Below, piece by piece: positions 19,973 through 31,195 of a stretch of 53,795 bases of DNA. The stretch spans positions 601,013-654,807 of the forward strand of contig NZ_BNAO01000002.1 in the NCBI RefSeq assembly GCF_014653435.1, written 5' to 3'. The notes below the pieces were generated by a model, which ran no database searches, had not been told where the DNA came from, and saw only the letters and a program-made list of their open reading frames with translations. The translations under genes were made by a program, and so were the position numbers. The stretch is from Alishewanella longhuensis. GTDB lineage: Bacteria; Pseudomonadota; Gammaproteobacteria; Enterobacterales; Alteromonadaceae. The stretch's first letter is position 1; each line of letters opens with the position of its first letter.

Positions 19973-20308
19973 TTATAACGACTTTAAGGTACCCTTAGGC
20001 AGTACCGCACTTACCGCAGACTTCTGCACAGTCACTTCAGTGCTGTCGTTTAAGGCCACTACAATAAAGTCTTTGTCTTCAGCAATTTTGCTGATCCGAC
20101 CCACGATGCCGCCCTGAGTTAAGACTTCATCACCCTTACCCAAAGCAGACATTAAATTACGGTGCTCTTTAACGCGTTTTGCTTGTGGCCGGTAGATTAA
20201 AAAATAAAAAATCAAACCAAACGCCAGCAACATAATAATTAAATCCCAACCACCACCCTGCGGTGCAGCAGCAGTATCGGCATAGGCTTGGCTAATAAAT
20301 AAACTCAT
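19973..20308 (-). CDS. yajC: Sec translocon accessory protein YajC
   Basis: Small (111 residues) single-span membrane protein that joins SecDF and the holo-translocon. One hydrophobic helix (LIIMLLAFGLIFYFLIYRPQ) is followed by the family motif RVKEHRNLMSALGKGDEVLT and a small beta domain (GGIVGRISKIAEDKDFIVVA). It sits between tgt (27 nt) and secD (28 nt) in the conserved order. Confidence 0.97.
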   Translation of the reverse strand: MSLFISQAYADTAAAPQGGGWDLIIMLLAFGLIFYFLIYRPQAKRVKEHRNLMSALGKGDEVLTQGGIVGRISKIAEDKDFIVVALNDSTEVTVQKSAVSAVLPKGTLKSL

Positions 20309-20335
20309 GAAAATCCCCTTAATTGTCTTAGTAAG

Positions 20336-21538
<1,203 letters not shown>

Positions 21539-21596
21539 TCAGCCTACTGGCCGGGTATTATATCAGTAATACCGCTTAGGCTTAACTATTCGTCAA

Positions 21597-22622
21597 TCAA
21601 CTGATAAACATGGCATCGCCATAAGAATAAAAACGATAGCGCTCGGCAATTGCCGTAGCATAGGCCTGCATTACATGCTCTTTGGCACTAAAAGCCGAGA
21701 CCAACATAATTAAGGTGGACTCTGGTAAATGGAAGTTGGTAATCAAGGCATCGATAACTTGAAACTGATAACCTGGGTAGATAAATATTTGTGTATCGCC
21801 GCTGTAGGGTTTTAACACGCCGCCATGTTGCTGCGCCGCAGATTCCAGTGAACGTACCGAGGTTGTCCCTACGGCAACCACTTTATTACCCCGTGCTTTA
21901 CAGGCAGCAATGGCATCCACTACGGCTTGTTCTACCTCGATATATTCAGCATGCATTTTATGCTCTAGCACCGAATCGACGCGCACCGGCTGAAAGGTAC
22001 CCGCTCCAACATGCAAGGTCACAAAGCCAAATTCGATGCCTTTAGCTTTTAACTGATCCAATAACGGCTGGTCAAAGTGCAACCCTGCGGTGGGTGCAGC
22101 AACAGCACCGGGTTTTTCGTTATACACGGTTTGATAGCGGGCTTTATCTTCCTCGGTATCCGGGCGAGCGATATAAGGCGGCAGTGGCATATGCCCCAAG
22201 CGCTCCAACATAGCCAGTACTGGTTCGTCACCTAATAATTCCAATTCAAATAAGGTATCGTGCCGTTGCTGCATAATCACTCTGGCAGAGTTTTCCAGCA
22301 GTAATTCGGTACCTGGCTTGGGCGCTTTGCTAGCGCGGATATGGGCTAAAAAGCGCTGCCCCTGTAACAGCCGCTCGACTAACACCTCGACTTTGCCACC
22401 GGAGCTTTTTTCCCCAAACAAACGAGCAGGGATAACGCGGGTATTATTAAACACCAGTAAATCGCCTGGGTTTAATAACTGCAGAATATCTTTAAAGATG
22501 TGATGCTGTAAGTCGCCACTCTGGCGATCCATCACTAACAGCCGGCTGGCAGAACGCTCTGCCTGCGGCTCACTGGCAACTAGCTGCTCAGGCAGCTCAA
22601 AACTAAATTCTTTTACTAACAT
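21597..22622 (-). CDS. queA: S-adenosylmethionine:tRNA ribosyltransferase-isomerase
   Basis: Transfers and isomerises the ribosyl part of S-adenosylmethionine onto preQ1 in tRNA to make epoxyqueuosine. The 341-residue protein starts [19 protein letters not shown] and shows [40 protein letters not shown] and [19 protein letters not shown] use the ATG at 22622 with GAGAA upstream, not an in-frame TTG 12 nt earlier. It is the first gene of the queA-tgt-yajC-secDF block. Confidence 0.97.
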   Translation of the reverse strand: MLVKEFSFELPEQLVASEPQAERSASRLLVMDRQSGDLQHHIFKDILQLLNPGDLLVFNNTRVIPARLFGEKSSGGKVEVLVERLLQGQRFLAHIRASKAPKPGTELLLENSARVIMQQRHDTLFELELLGDEPVLAMLERLGHMPLPPYIARPDTEEDKARYQTVYNEKPGAVAAPTAGLHFDQPLLDQLKAKGIEFGFVTLHVGAGTFQPVRVDSVLEHKMHAEYIEVEQAVVDAIAACKARGNKVVAVGTTSVRSLESAAQQHGGVLKPYSGDTQIFIYPGYQFQVIDALITNFHLPESTLIMLVSAFSAKEHVMQAYATAIAERYRFYSYGDAMFIS

Positions 22623-22672
22623 GGCGTTTCTCAATAGTGTCTCTGGCTTTACCGGCCAAATCCGGCGGCGCT

Positions 22673-22681
22673 ATTCTAGCA
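22673..22681 (-). promoter_or_regulatory. Extended -10 promoter of queA
   Basis: On the minus strand TGCTAGAAT forms an extended -10 element about 50 nt before the queA ATG. The -35 region is poor, as is usual for extended -10 promoters. It lies in the oxyR-queA gap, so queA need not depend on oxyR transcription. Confidence 0.45.
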
Positions 22682-22708
22682 AATTGTTAGGACTTGCCCT
22701 AGAGCCCC

Positions 22709-23623
22709 CTAGTTGCTGCGGCACTTTTTTGTCAGCACTTCCCGAATTAACTCGGCCATTTGCTGATAACTCCGTGCCTTACTGGAGGTAGATCGCCACA
22801 CTACCCCAATATCCCGATAGGCATTACCGGCAACAGCGGGCTGGCTGATCAGCTCAGTACCCTCTAGTACGCCACTGTTAATAGCCATTTGCGGCATAAA
22901 GGTAACACCCAATTTGTTATTTACCATTTGCGTTAAGGTATGCAGGCTGGTAGCAAAAAACGGGTTTACTTTACGGCTATCTTCCAGCTCACAGGCTTTT
23001 ACCGCATGGCCACTTAAACAATGCTCGCGCTCTAACAAAAAGATACTTTCATCCGGCCATTGATTAATATCTTTATTAAAACCGCGATCTTGCCAATCTT
23101 TATGTAAAACCAGATTAAACATATCTTGCCCCAGTACTTCAGTGTGTAAGGCACCTGTTTCATAAGGCAAGGCGAGCAACACCATATCCAGCCGCCCTTC
23201 GTTAAGCGCATGTAAGGAGTTTTCCGAGGTATCTTCGCGCAATAACAGCTGTAAATCCGGAAAGCGTTCGCGGCATAAGCTCATTACTTCGCCAAGCACA
23301 AAGGGCGCAATGGTGGGAATACAGCCTAATCTAAAAGGCCCGGTCATCGGTTTGCCCTGGGATTTAGCATAATCGGTTAGCTCTTCGCATTGCTCAATGA
23401 TTTGCCGTGATAAGCGCACCACATCCTCACCCAAGGGGGTAAAAATAAAGGTTTTGTGATCCCGCTCCAGCAATTGGGTGTCCATGGTTTCTTCTAAATT
23501 GGCAATAGCAGCACTTAAGGTCGATTGCCCGACATAGCAGGCGTCAGCCGCCCGACCAAAATGTTGATGCTCATGCAGCGCCAGTAAATATTGCAGCTGT
23601 TTAATACTGGGTAATCTTTTCAT
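22709..23623 (-). CDS. oxyR: LysR-family peroxide sensor OxyR
   Basis: Transcription factor that forms a disulfide on contact with hydrogen peroxide and switches on antioxidant genes. The 304 residues have the LysR helix-turn-helix (HFGRAADACYVGQSTLSAAI) and the ligand-binding fold. The two redox cysteines, Cys202 and Cys211 in HCLSGHAVKAC, keep the same nine-residue offset as E. coli C199/C208. That pair distinguishes OxyR from other LysR proteins. It is divergent from the ACR3-type transporter, so the 197-bp gap may hold shared operators. No catalase or recG is adjacent. Confidence 0.94.
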   Translation of the reverse strand: MKRLPSIKQLQYLLALHEHQHFGRAADACYVGQSTLSAAIANLEETMDTQLLERDHKTFIFTPLGEDVVRLSRQIIEQCEELTDYAKSQGKPMTGPFRLGCIPTIAPFVLGEVMSLCRERFPDLQLLLREDTSENSLHALNEGRLDMVLLALPYETGALHTEVLGQDMFNLVLHKDWQDRGFNKDINQWPDESIFLLEREHCLSGHAVKACELEDSRKVNPFFATSLHTLTQMVNNKLGVTFMPQMAINSGVLEGTELISQPAVAGNAYRDIGVVWRSTSSKARSYQQMAELIREVLTKKCRSN

Positions 23624-23727
23624 GTATTTTTCCGATTTAAAGAAGCGTTTTTATATGAAAATTCAGATTACGTTACGCCTAAGCAACGGCAGGATCAAGT
23701 GTATTCAGCGGAATCCTGCTCACAGGC

Positions 23728-23773
23728 TGGACTTTAGCCACATGCACTCTATAACATATGCAAAATAACATAT
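23728..23773 (+). promoter_or_regulatory. Candidate promoter and repeat operator before the ACR3 gene
   Basis: TGGACT (23728-23733) and TATAAC (23750-23755) are spaced by 16 nt. ATAACATAT occurs twice (23751-23759 and 23765-23773), 14 nt apart and overlapping the -10. Such a repeat could be an operator for an unlinked repressor. The element is seen in sequence; its role is a guess. Confidence 0.35.
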
Positions 23774-23820
23774 ATTATGGCAGTGGATTTAGGCATTTTC
23801 GCAGTTATGGGAGCGAGCTG

Positions 23821-24843
23821 ATGGGCATTTTTGAGCGCTATTTATCGGTTTGGGTAGCAATCTGTATTGTTACCGGCGTACTGCTAGGCAACCTGTTTCC
23901 ACAGGTATTTCAGGCCATTGCAGCACTCGAATATGGCCAAATTAATCTGGTGGTCGCGCTGCTGATTTGGTTAATGATTTACCCCATGATGGTGCAAATT
24001 GATTTTTCTGCCATCAAGGATGTCGGTAAAAAACCCAAAGGCCTTGTTCTCACCTTGGTCATGAACTGGCTGGTAAAACCCTTTACTATGGCCGCGCTGG
24101 GTTGGTTATTCTTTAAGGTGTTTTTTGCCGGCTGGGTGGATCCGCAAAGTGCCAACGAATATATCGCTGGCATGATTTTACTGGGTGTCGCCCCCTGTAC
24201 CGCTATGGTCTTCGTTTGGAGCCAACTAACCAAAGGTGATGCGAATTACACGCTGGTGCAGGTGTCAGTGAACGATATTATTATGATTTTTGCTTTTGCG
24301 CCCTTAGCCGCACTGCTGTTGGGTGTCAGCGATATCGTGGTGCCCTGGCAAACCCTGTTGTTATCAGTCGTGCTGTATGTGTTATTGCCCCTGATCGCTA
24401 GCGTACTTACCCGTAAACGCCTTAACCAAAACAGTAATGCACAAGGCATCAGCCAATTTCTGGCAAAAGCCAAGCCTTGGTCAATGCTTGGTTTACTGGC
24501 GACGGTACTGTTACTCTTTGGCTTTCAAGCCGAAACCATAGTAGCTAAGCCGCTCATTATCTTATTAATTGCCATACCATTACTTATTCAAACCTATGGT
24601 ATCTTTGCTATTACTTATGCCTTAGCGAAAAAAATGCAGCTACCGCACAATATTGCCGCCCCGGCTTGTATGATCAGCACCTCAAATTTTTTCGAATTAG
24701 CCGTAGCCGTTGCTATTGCCCTGTTTGGTTTAAATAGCGGTGCTGCGCTGGCCACTGTGGTGGGCGTGTTGGTAGAAGTGCCGGTTATGCTCTCGCTGGT
24801 CTATTTTGCCAACAGAACCCGGCATTGGTTTCCCAAAACCTAA
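23821..24843 (+). CDS. acr3: ACR3-family arsenite efflux transporter
   Basis: Inner-membrane carrier expected to export arsenite (or antimonite), 340 residues with about ten membrane helices. Typical ACR3 stretches are [37 protein letters not shown], and [20 protein letters not shown] with the conserved functional cysteine, followed by [11 protein letters not shown] start at the ATG at 23821, with GGGAG 7 nt upstream; an in-frame ATG at 23758 would add 21 residues unlike the family. No arsR, arsC or arsH is adjacent, which is unusual for an arsenic determinant. Phosphate-uptake genes nearby are a route for arsenate entry. Confidence 0.85.
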   Translation: MGIFERYLSVWVAICIVTGVLLGNLFPQVFQAIAALEYGQINLVVALLIWLMIYPMMVQIDFSAIKDVGKKPKGLVLTLVMNWLVKPFTMAALGWLFFKVFFAGWVDPQSANEYIAGMILLGVAPCTAMVFVWSQLTKGDANYTLVQVSVNDIIMIFAFAPLAALLLGVSDIVVPWQTLLLSVVLYVLLPLIASVLTRKRLNQNSNAQGISQFLAKAKPWSMLGLLATVLLLFGFQAETIVAKPLIILLIAIPLLIQTYGIFAITYALAKKMQLPHNIAAPACMISTSNFFELAVAVAIALFGLNSGAALATVVGVLVEVPVMLSLVYFANRTRHWFPKT

Positions 24844-25136
24844 AAGATACGCTGGCTGTAGTAAAACAAAACTTATCTAAATGCAGGTTTAGTGGCAAAT
24901 TTGTAACGAACACAGGGTTTTACCTGGCATTACAGCTCTTAAACAGGCTATAATGCCGACAATGACTTGCAAGCAGACGATTTCTTAAGCAATGAGGACA
25001 GGCCGGTGTAATTGAGAACTCAGCACACAAGATTGCAAAAAGTTGAGGCAATGGGTACACAGAGCTACTTTACTGCAATCCCTGTTAATCTGTGTTCCGG
25101 CTCAATACCGGTAAGTTTTTTTTGATTGGAAATGTT
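24844..25136 (+). promoter_or_regulatory. Non-coding leader of the SulP-Usp operon
   Basis: A TATAAT (24949-24954) with TGGCAT (24925-24930, 18-nt spacing) suggests a promoter giving a leader of about 175 nt. The leader holds GATTGCA (25031-25037) complementary to TGCAATC (25074-25080). Close to the ribosome-binding site a short CCGG stem (about 25097-25112) is followed by a run of T (25115-25122) that resembles a weak attenuator. No gene is seen. Confidence 0.35.
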
Positions 25137-26621
25137 ATGTTGAAATCTATCCAGCAGCACTGGTTTTCTAACACCAAAGCTGATCTGTTATCTGCCCTTG
25201 TGGTCGCCTTGGCCTTGATCCCTGAAGCTATTGCTTTTTCTATTATCGCCGGCGTTGATCCCAAAGTAGGTTTATACGCGTCCTTTGCTATCTGTGTCAT
25301 TATTGCCTTTACCGGTGCCCGCCCGGCGATGATCTCGGCGGCGACCGGCGCGATGGCACTGCTTATGATCACCCTGGTAAAAGAGCATGGCCTGGAATAT
25401 TTACTGGCCGCTACCCTGCTGACCGGTGTTATTCAAATAATTTTTGGGTTTTTAAAGCTAGGCGATTTAATGCGCTTTGTTTCGCGCTCGGTAGTCACCG
25501 GCTTTGTAAATGCCTTAGCCATATTGATTTTTATGGCGCAGTTACCTGAATTAAGCGGCACCTACGGCACCACTACGGTCTATGGCATGACAGCGCTCGG
25601 CCTGGCCATTATTTATCTGTTTCCTTATGTCACCAAAGCCATTCCTTCGCCACTGGTTTGTATTGTGGTATTAACGGCACTGGCGCTGTACTTTGATCTG
25701 GATATTCGTACCGTGGCAGATATGGGCGAGTTGCCTGATAGCCTGCCTATTTTTCTCTGGCCAGAAGTCCCCCTGAATTTTGCAACCTTACAAATTATCT
25801 TCCCATATGCCTTAGCCTTGGCCGTGGTAGGGATTTTAGAGTCCTTAATGACTGCCACTATTGTTGATGATCTTACTGATACTAGCAGTGATAAAAACCG
25901 CGAATGTGTCGGTCAGGGTGTGGCCAATATCGGCTCGGGTTTAATAGGCGGTATGGCGGGTTGCGCCATGATTGGCCAGTCGATCATTAATGTGAAATCA
26001 GGTGGTCGTACCCGCTTATCAACCTTAATGGCGGGTATCTTATTATTACTGATGGTGGTGTTTTTGGGCGATTGGGTTGGCCTGATCCCGATGGCCGCTT
26101 TAGTTGCCGTCATGGTTATGGTGTCAATTGGCACCTTTAGCTGGAGCTCAGTACGCGATCTTAAAACTAACCCGAAAAGCTCCAGTGTGGTGATGATAGC
26201 TACCGTTGCTGTCGTCGTCGCTACCCACAATCTGGCTTATGGCGTATTAGTCGGTGTATTGTTAAGTGCACTGTTCTTTGCCAATAAAGTGGGCAACATT
26301 CTGTTTATCGGCTCAACCTTGTCGACAGAGGGCCATCAGCGCGATTATCAGGTAGTCGGCCAAGTGTTTTTTAGTTCAGCCGAGCAGTTTATTGCCGCCT
26401 TTGACTTTAAAGAAGCCATTGAAAAGGTCACTATCGATCTAAGCAAGGCCCATTTTTGGGATATCACTGCCATTAGCTCCTTAGATAAGGTGGTGCTTAA
26501 ATTCCGCCGCGAAGGCACCGAAGTTGAACTCATTGGTCTGAATGAAGCCAGTGCCACACTGGTTGATAAATTTGCCATGCACAATCACCCGGATGCGGTG
26601 GATAAAATGATGGGCCACTAG
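25137..26621 (+). CDS. SulP-family inorganic anion transporter with STAS domain
   Basis: Inner-membrane anion carrier (sulfate, bicarbonate or similar) of 494 residues. It has about eleven hydrophobic segments, starting with the SulP motif [20 protein letters not shown] and [21 protein letters not shown] cytoplasmic STAS domain occupies about residues 400-494 ([20 protein letters not shown], then [17 protein letters not shown]). I use the ATG at 25137 with TTGGAAA upstream. The next gene, a universal stress protein, follows after 12 nt, a pairing seen in several marine bacteria. The transported ion cannot be read from sequence. Confidence 0.92.
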   Translation: MLKSIQQHWFSNTKADLLSALVVALALIPEAIAFSIIAGVDPKVGLYASFAICVIIAFTGARPAMISAATGAMALLMITLVKEHGLEYLLAATLLTGVIQIIFGFLKLGDLMRFVSRSVVTGFVNALAILIFMAQLPELSGTYGTTTVYGMTALGLAIIYLFPYVTKAIPSPLVCIVVLTALALYFDLDIRTVADMGELPDSLPIFLWPEVPLNFATLQIIFPYALALAVVGILESLMTATIVDDLTDTSSDKNRECVGQGVANIGSGLIGGMAGCAMIGQSIINVKSGGRTRLSTLMAGILLLLMVVFLGDWVGLIPMAALVAVMVMVSIGTFSWSSVRDLKTNPKSSSVVMIATVAVVVATHNLAYGVLVGVLLSALFFANKVGNILFIGSTLSTEGHQRDYQVVGQVFFSSAEQFIAAFDFKEAIEKVTIDLSKAHFWDITAISSLDKVVLKFRREGTEVELIGLNEASATLVDKFAMHNHPDAVDKMMGH

Positions 26622-26633
26622 GAGCAGCACACT

Positions 26634-27506
26634 ATGACAAATACAATGATTGCGGCTAAAAAAGTTATTGCCTGTATTGATGCCTCACCCTATGCCCAGG
26701 CAACCTGCGACGCGGCGATTTGGGCAACACAAAAGCTACAGGCGCCCTTAGCCGTGCTGCATGTGTTACACCGGGCAGTGCATCACACCGCTGCCGATTT
26801 AAGTGGCAGTATTGGTTTAGGCTCGCAAGAGGCCTTATTGCAACAATTGGCCGATTTAGACCAGCAAAAAAATAAGCTGTCGTTAGAAAAAGGCCGCTTA
26901 ATGCTGGATGCCGCCAAAGCGCGCGCTGAGCAAGCCGGCATTAGTCAGGTCGAAGAAAAACTGCGCCATGGCCAGTTAGTCGATACCTTGGCCGAGCTGG
27001 CAGATAACATCCGTCTGGTGGTATTAGGTAAACGCGGCCGCAACAGTGCCGAAGCGCATGGTCATATGGGCATGTATCTGGAACAGGTGATCCGCACCTT
27101 GCACAAACCTATTCTGATCACGCAACAAAGCTTTACTGCGCCTAAGCGCATTATGCTGGCCTATGATGGCAGTGCCACTGCATTAAAAAGTTTAGAGATG
27201 CTGGCACAAAGCCCACTTTGTCAGGGGTTACCCGTGCATTTGGTGATGGCCGGTGCCAATACTGCTGCCAGCAGCGCGCAGATGGCACAAGCGGCAACCA
27301 TTCTGCAAAATGCCGGTTTTGCTACCACTGTTGCAATAGTCGGTGGTGAGCCAGAAACGGTGCTACATCAGTACCAGCAAGCGCAGCACATTGATTTACT
27401 GGTGATGGGGGCCTATGGCCATTCCCGCATTCGCCAGTTTATTGTCGGTAGCACCACTACAGCGATGATTAGCAAAGCAAAATGCGCCTTACTGGTTCTG
27501 CGCTAG
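26634..27506 (+). CDS. Tandem-domain universal stress protein
   Basis: Cytosolic protein of 290 residues built from two UspA domains (about 8-150 and 165-290). The second keeps the nucleotide-binding pattern G-2x-G-9x-G-S/T (MGAYGHSRIRQFIVGSTTT). In the first the corresponding stretch (LGKRGRNSAEAHGHMGMYLE) is degenerate, so only one site probably binds ATP. AGGAG lies 9 nt ahead of the ATG. It is co-transcribed with the SulP transporter and may regulate it, which is inference from linkage. Confidence 0.92.
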   Translation: MTNTMIAAKKVIACIDASPYAQATCDAAIWATQKLQAPLAVLHVLHRAVHHTAADLSGSIGLGSQEALLQQLADLDQQKNKLSLEKGRLMLDAAKARAEQAGISQVEEKLRHGQLVDTLAELADNIRLVVLGKRGRNSAEAHGHMGMYLEQVIRTLHKPILITQQSFTAPKRIMLAYDGSATALKSLEMLAQSPLCQGLPVHLVMAGANTAASSAQMAQAATILQNAGFATTVAIVGGEPETVLHQYQQAQHIDLLVMGAYGHSRIRQFIVGSTTTAMISKAKCALLVLR

Positions 27507-27576
27507 ATGTCAGAGCAAGCTTGTTTGCTACAGACAAGCTGTAACACCGTAAGCTAATCCGACTAAGCTGAACGCA

Positions 27577-27605
27577 AGCCCTGTTTTATCAGGGCTATTT
27601 TTTTC
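27577..27605 (+). terminator. Terminator after the Usp gene
   Basis: AGCCCTG (27577-27583) pairs with CAGGGCT (27590-27596) around a 6-nt loop and is followed by ATTTTTTT. Confidence 0.87.
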
Positions 27606-27620
27606 AAGTAACACTGACAT

Positions 27621-27649
27621 AAAAAAAGGCTCTATTAAGAGCCTTTTTT
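27621..27649. terminator. Bidirectional terminator between Usp and Na/Pi genes
   Basis: AAAAAAGGCTCT (27622-27633) and AGAGCCTTTTTT (27638-27649) form a 12-bp stem with an ATTA loop and A/T runs on both flanks, able to stop transcription from either side of this convergent junction. Confidence 0.88.
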
Positions 27650-27683
27650 ACATCCGTCTAGGGTGCACCTAGCGCAGTCGCTA

Positions 27684-29432
27684 TTACTGCTTAGCGACAT
27701 TCGTGCCATCTACCCGTAGCGCCTTTAAACGGCGGCCAGAAGCGGATTCATTGACATTAAGAATATGATCGCCAATACGCTCTAAACGATTTAGCATATC
27801 AATAAAAATCACACCAGCGCGCGGTGCATAGTCACCACTTTCTAAGCGCTTGTAATGATTATCACGATATTCATCCCGTAACTTATCAATATGATCTTCA
27901 CGCACCAGCGCTTCTTTCATGCTCACCGCACCGGGCTCTTTCGCCGTGTTCAGCTTCATGGTTGCTATGGCGGCTTTTAACGCTAACATCATTTGCTGCA
28001 TTTCGGCCGTGGCAGGATCTGGCCAGACTGACTGGGTTTCCGCCATCCGCTCTACCAGTTTAGCTACCTGATAATAGATATCTGCAACACGTTCCATATC
28101 ATTAATAGCCGTTTGCATAAAACGAATGCGTTCGGTCATCCAATGCTCAAGATTGGTATGCTCACTCACGCCAACCAAGTAGTCCGATATTTCAATTTCC
28201 AACACATCCGTTGCATCTTCATACTTACGCACTTTATCAACGAGTGCGGCTTTATCTGCCGTCGGATCGAACAGTAACTCTGTAACCGAGTCATGCATCT
28301 TATCAATGACCTCAGCAAAGTGCTGGATCTCTTTTTGCGCTTGCGTAATGGATAAACCAGGCGATGTCATCACGCCAGCACTGATATGGCGCAGATGAAA
28401 CTCTTCATCTTTACCGCCCCTGTCTGGCTGAATATATTCTACAAACCGCACCAAATACGGGATAAAAGCGAACAAGAAGACGACATTAAGCACATTAAAG
28501 GAGGTATGGAATAACGAAAGCCCCAAAGCAGCAGTATCCCTGGTATCAGCGCCACCTGCCATCACCGATGCAGAGCTACCGGTAAAATACTGCATGGTAT
28601 AATCTATTAGATGCAATGCCGGGTAGATCAACGCCAGCATCCATAGCACGCCAATGACGTTAAAGAAAAAGTGAAAGCGTGCCGCGCGTTTGGCATGCAC
28701 GTTACCGACCAGGGCCGCAATATTGGCGGTTACCGTAGTACCAATATTCTCCCCCAGAATCATCGCAGCAGCGATAGGAAAGGATATCCAACCTTCAAAT
28801 ACCATAACTAGGGTAATCGCCGTCGCTGCTGATGAAGATTGGGTAAGTAACGTCAGCACAGTGCCGACAAGCACAAATAAAAGTAGCGAGAAATAACCAT
28901 ACTGGGTAAAGCCATCCAGAAACGCAAAAATGGCCGGATTACTGTTAATATCAGGTACAGCACCTTTAATAAAATCAAGACCAATAAATAAAATACCAAA
29001 ACCGACCATTGCCTCGGCAATATTTCTTAAACGGGTATTTTTAGAGAATAAAAAGGCAAAAAACACCCCTATAACAGCAACGGCAATAGAGGTAATTTTA
29101 AATTTAAAACCAAAGAGTGCGACCATCCAGGCGGTAATGGTAGTACCAATATTGGCCCCCATAATCACACCTGTAGATTGTACGAAGGTAAGTAAACCAG
29201 CGTTAACAAAGGTAACGGCCATAACGGTGGTTGTGGTTGAAGATTGAGTAATGGCTGTGGTCGCAAAACCGGTCAGAACGCCGGTTAACCGATTGCGCGT
29301 CATACCACTTAGAATACCTTTAAGCCGATTGCCGGCTATCTTCTGCAAGCCCTCACTAAAAATCTTCATCCCAAAAATGAAAATACCTAGTGAACCAACT
29401 AACTGCAGAAAGTCAAAAAATGTATATGTCAT
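27684..29432 (-). CDS. Na/Pi cotransporter family protein with PhoU-like tail
   Basis: Inner-membrane sodium-phosphate symporter or exporter of 582 residues, related to E. coli YjbB and NptA. The two inverted repeat motifs are present: ATTAITQSSTTTTVMAVTFV with GANIGTTIT, and LLTQSSSAATAITLVMVF with GENIGTTVTANIAAL. About residues 345-565 form a helical PhoU-like domain (EVIDKMHDSVTELLF, RIGDHILNVNESASG). It lies downstream of phoU on the same strand but is separated by a terminator and has its own TATAAT. I see no good Pho box, so it may not follow the PhoB pattern of its neighbours. Confidence 0.92.
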   Translation of the reverse strand: MTYTFFDFLQLVGSLGIFIFGMKIFSEGLQKIAGNRLKGILSGMTRNRLTGVLTGFATTAITQSSTTTTVMAVTFVNAGLLTFVQSTGVIMGANIGTTITAWMVALFGFKFKITSIAVAVIGVFFAFLFSKNTRLRNIAEAMVGFGILFIGLDFIKGAVPDINSNPAIFAFLDGFTQYGYFSLLLFVLVGTVLTLLTQSSSAATAITLVMVFEGWISFPIAAAMILGENIGTTVTANIAALVGNVHAKRAARFHFFFNVIGVLWMLALIYPALHLIDYTMQYFTGSSASVMAGGADTRDTAALGLSLFHTSFNVLNVVFLFAFIPYLVRFVEYIQPDRGGKDEEFHLRHISAGVMTSPGLSITQAQKEIQHFAEVIDKMHDSVTELLFDPTADKAALVDKVRKYEDATDVLEIEISDYLVGVSEHTNLEHWMTERIRFMQTAINDMERVADIYYQVAKLVERMAETQSVWPDPATAEMQQMMLALKAAIATMKLNTAKEPGAVSMKEALVREDHIDKLRDEYRDNHYKRLESGDYAPRAGVIFIDMLNRLERIGDHILNVNESASGRRLKALRVDGTNVAKQ

Positions 29433-29534
29433 GAGTTATGCCCTAAGCAGAACCTGAAAACAGACGAAAACGCGACCGAAATGACGTTTCGCTGTGTACA
29501 GATTCTGTGTTTGCAATATTATGCTTCGGGCGGC

Positions 29535-29563
29535 ATTATACTCAAAGCCACCTGTAATAAGAA
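29535..29563 (-). promoter_or_regulatory. Likely promoter of the Na/Pi cotransporter gene
   Basis: On the minus strand TTCTTA (29558-29563) and a perfect TATAAT (29535-29540) are 17 nt apart, about 100 nt before the ATG. Confidence 0.5.
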
Positions 29564-29592
29564 TGAAATATAATTGAAATATTAGAACTTGC

Positions 29593-29626
29593 AAAAAAAA
29601 ACCTTAAACTTTAAAAGCTTAAGGTT
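29593..29626 (-). terminator. Terminator after phoU
   Basis: On the minus strand AACCTTAA (29619-29626) and TTAAGGTT (29600-29607) pair around an 11-nt loop and run into nine T, about 40 nt after the phoU stop. It ends the pst1-phoU operon. Confidence 0.82.
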
Positions 29627-29663
29627 CAATTTTTTGGCTTAGCTAGCGGCAAAATCGGTGATT

Positions 29664-30374
29664 TTAGCTACGAACTTCCTGTTCCAGCTTCTCATGCGTA
29701 CTATGGCGAACCACTTTCCCTTTCACAAAGAAAATAATGTATTCAGACAAATTCTTGCAGCGATCGCCAATCCGCTCTAACGAGCGAGCCGACCATAAAA
29801 CATTCATAATCTTTGGAATAGAACGCGGATCTTCGATCATATAAGTCATTAGCTGACGGGTAATGGCCTCGTACTCACGATCGACTTTTTTATCTTCTTT
29901 GTGCACCGTCAAGGCGGCTTCAACATCCATTCGGGCAAAGGCGTCTAATACATCGTGCAGCATCTGCGCCACATGACGACCCAGATTATCGAGATTAACT
30001 AATAAATCTTGCTGATCGCTGTTAAAAGACTCCAGCGCCACTTTAGCAATACGCCGCGTTTCATCACCAATCCGTTCTAAATCAGCGATGCTCTTTAAAA
30101 TGGCCATAATTAAGCGTAAGTCGCTGGCAGCAGGTTGGCGCTTAGCAATCATCCGGGTACATTCTTTATCGATTTGCAGTTCCCAATCGTTAACTTTTAG
30201 ATCGTTTTCAATAACCCGCTGCGCGAGCTCGCTATCGCTATTGGCAATGGCAGCCAGTGCATCATAAAGCTGACGTTCAATTAAGCCGCCCATCGACATC
30301 ACATGGTTGCGGATTTGTTCCAGTTCTTCGTTAAACTGGCTAGAAATGTGTTTCGATAAATTCAGTTTATCCAT
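29664..30374 (-). CDS. phoU: Phosphate signalling protein PhoU
   Basis: Cytosolic regulator that links the Pst transporter to PhoR and keeps the Pho regulon off when phosphate is plentiful. The 236 residues form two three-helix repeats: [20 protein letters not shown] and [20 protein letters not shown] in the first, and [20 protein letters not shown] in the second. The E-R-I-G-D metal-binding motif occurs in both. I use the ATG at 30374 (GGGGAG upstream); an in-frame start 42 nt earlier is unlike the family. It is last in the first pst operon, 47 nt after pstB. Confidence 0.96.
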   Translation of the reverse strand: MDKLNLSKHISSQFNEELEQIRNHVMSMGGLIERQLYDALAAIANSDSELAQRVIENDLKVNDWELQIDKECTRMIAKRQPAASDLRLIMAILKSIADLERIGDETRRIAKVALESFNSDQQDLLVNLDNLGRHVAQMLHDVLDAFARMDVEAALTVHKEDKKVDREYEAITRQLMTYMIEDPRSIPKIMNVLWSARSLERIGDRCKNLSEYIIFFVKGKVVRHSTHEKLEQEVRS

Positions 30375-30421
30375 AAAATCGCTCCCCTCGGTCTCGTTGT
30401 GGCAACGCCAGGACAATTCGT

Positions 30422-31195
30422 TTAGCCAAAGCGCCCGGTAATATAATCTTCTGTTTGCGGCTCATTCGGATCGGTGAAAATCTTGTTCGTCGCATCAAAC
30501 TCGACCACCTGGCCTAAATTCATAAAAGCTGTGTAGTCAGAAACCCGCGCAGCCTGCTGCATATTGTGTGTCACTATTACTATAGTATAGTGCTGTTTTA
30601 GCTCGTAAATCAGCTCTTCAATCTTTAATGTTGAGATGGGATCCAAAGCTGAGGCGGGTTCATCCAGCAACAATACCTCAGGCTCAATGGCAATGGCCCG
30701 TGCTATAACTAATCGTTGCTGCTGGCCACCCGACAATGTTAAGGCATTGTCATGGAGTCGGTTCTTAACTTCTTGCCACAACGCCGCTTTTTCTAACGCT
30801 TCTGCCACCATCTCATCAAGCTGCCGGGCACGATTTACACCTTGCAGCCGCAAACCAAAGGCGACATTCTCGTATACCGATAACGGAAAGGGATTAGGTT
30901 TTTGAAACACTATACCCACTCTACGACGTAGCTCTGCCAAATCTACACCCGGCCGATAGATATCCTGACCATCCAGTAATACCTGCCCCTGCGTAACAGC
31001 CTCTTCTAACAATTCGTTCATCCGGTTGAAGCTGCGCAACAAACTGGATTTACCACAACCAGAAGGGCCAATTAAAGCCGTTACCTTATTGGCCGGAATG
31101 TCCAGGCTGATATTGTCTAGCACAGCTTTACCGGCCAGCCTTACTGACAGGTTTTGTGCTGACATCTTCACAGTCGCATTCCTAATAACCGCCAT
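30422..31195 (-). CDS. pstB: Phosphate ABC transporter ATP-binding protein PstB (system 1)
   Basis: ATPase that drives high-affinity phosphate uptake. The protein has 257 residues from the ATG at 31195, the same length as E. coli PstB. It shows Walker [10 protein letters not shown], the Q-loop [20 protein letters not shown], signature [14 protein letters not shown], Walker [15 protein letters not shown] and the switch [17 protein letters not shown]. An alternative ATG at 31165 (MSAQNLSV) would give 247 residues. This matters because a Pho-box promoter at 31194-31227 would start transcripts inside the longer frame. It is paralogous to the pstB at 43476. Confidence 0.96.
   Translation of the reverse strand: MAVIRNATVKMSAQNLSVRLAGKAVLDNISLDIPANKVTALIGPSGCGKSSLLRSFNRMNELLEEAVTQGQVLLDGQDIYRPGVDLAELRRRVGIVFQKPNPFPLSVYENVAFGLRLQGVNRARQLDEMVAEALEKAALWQEVKNRLHDNALTLSGGQQQRLVIARAIAIEPEVLLLDEPASALDPISTLKIEELIYELKQHYTIVIVTHNMQQAARVSDYTAFMNLGQVVEFDATNKIFTDPNEPQTEDYITGRFG

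Noticed and set aside
28930..29247. 105-residue plus-strand frame inside the Na/Pi cotransporter gene
   Set aside because: It is the antisense of membrane-helix codons, with no start signal and no family resemblance.
29433..29560. Pho box for the Na/Pi cotransporter
   Set aside because: ACGTCAT and similar fragments occur but no pair in 11-bp register; a plain sigma-70-like promoter explains the region better.
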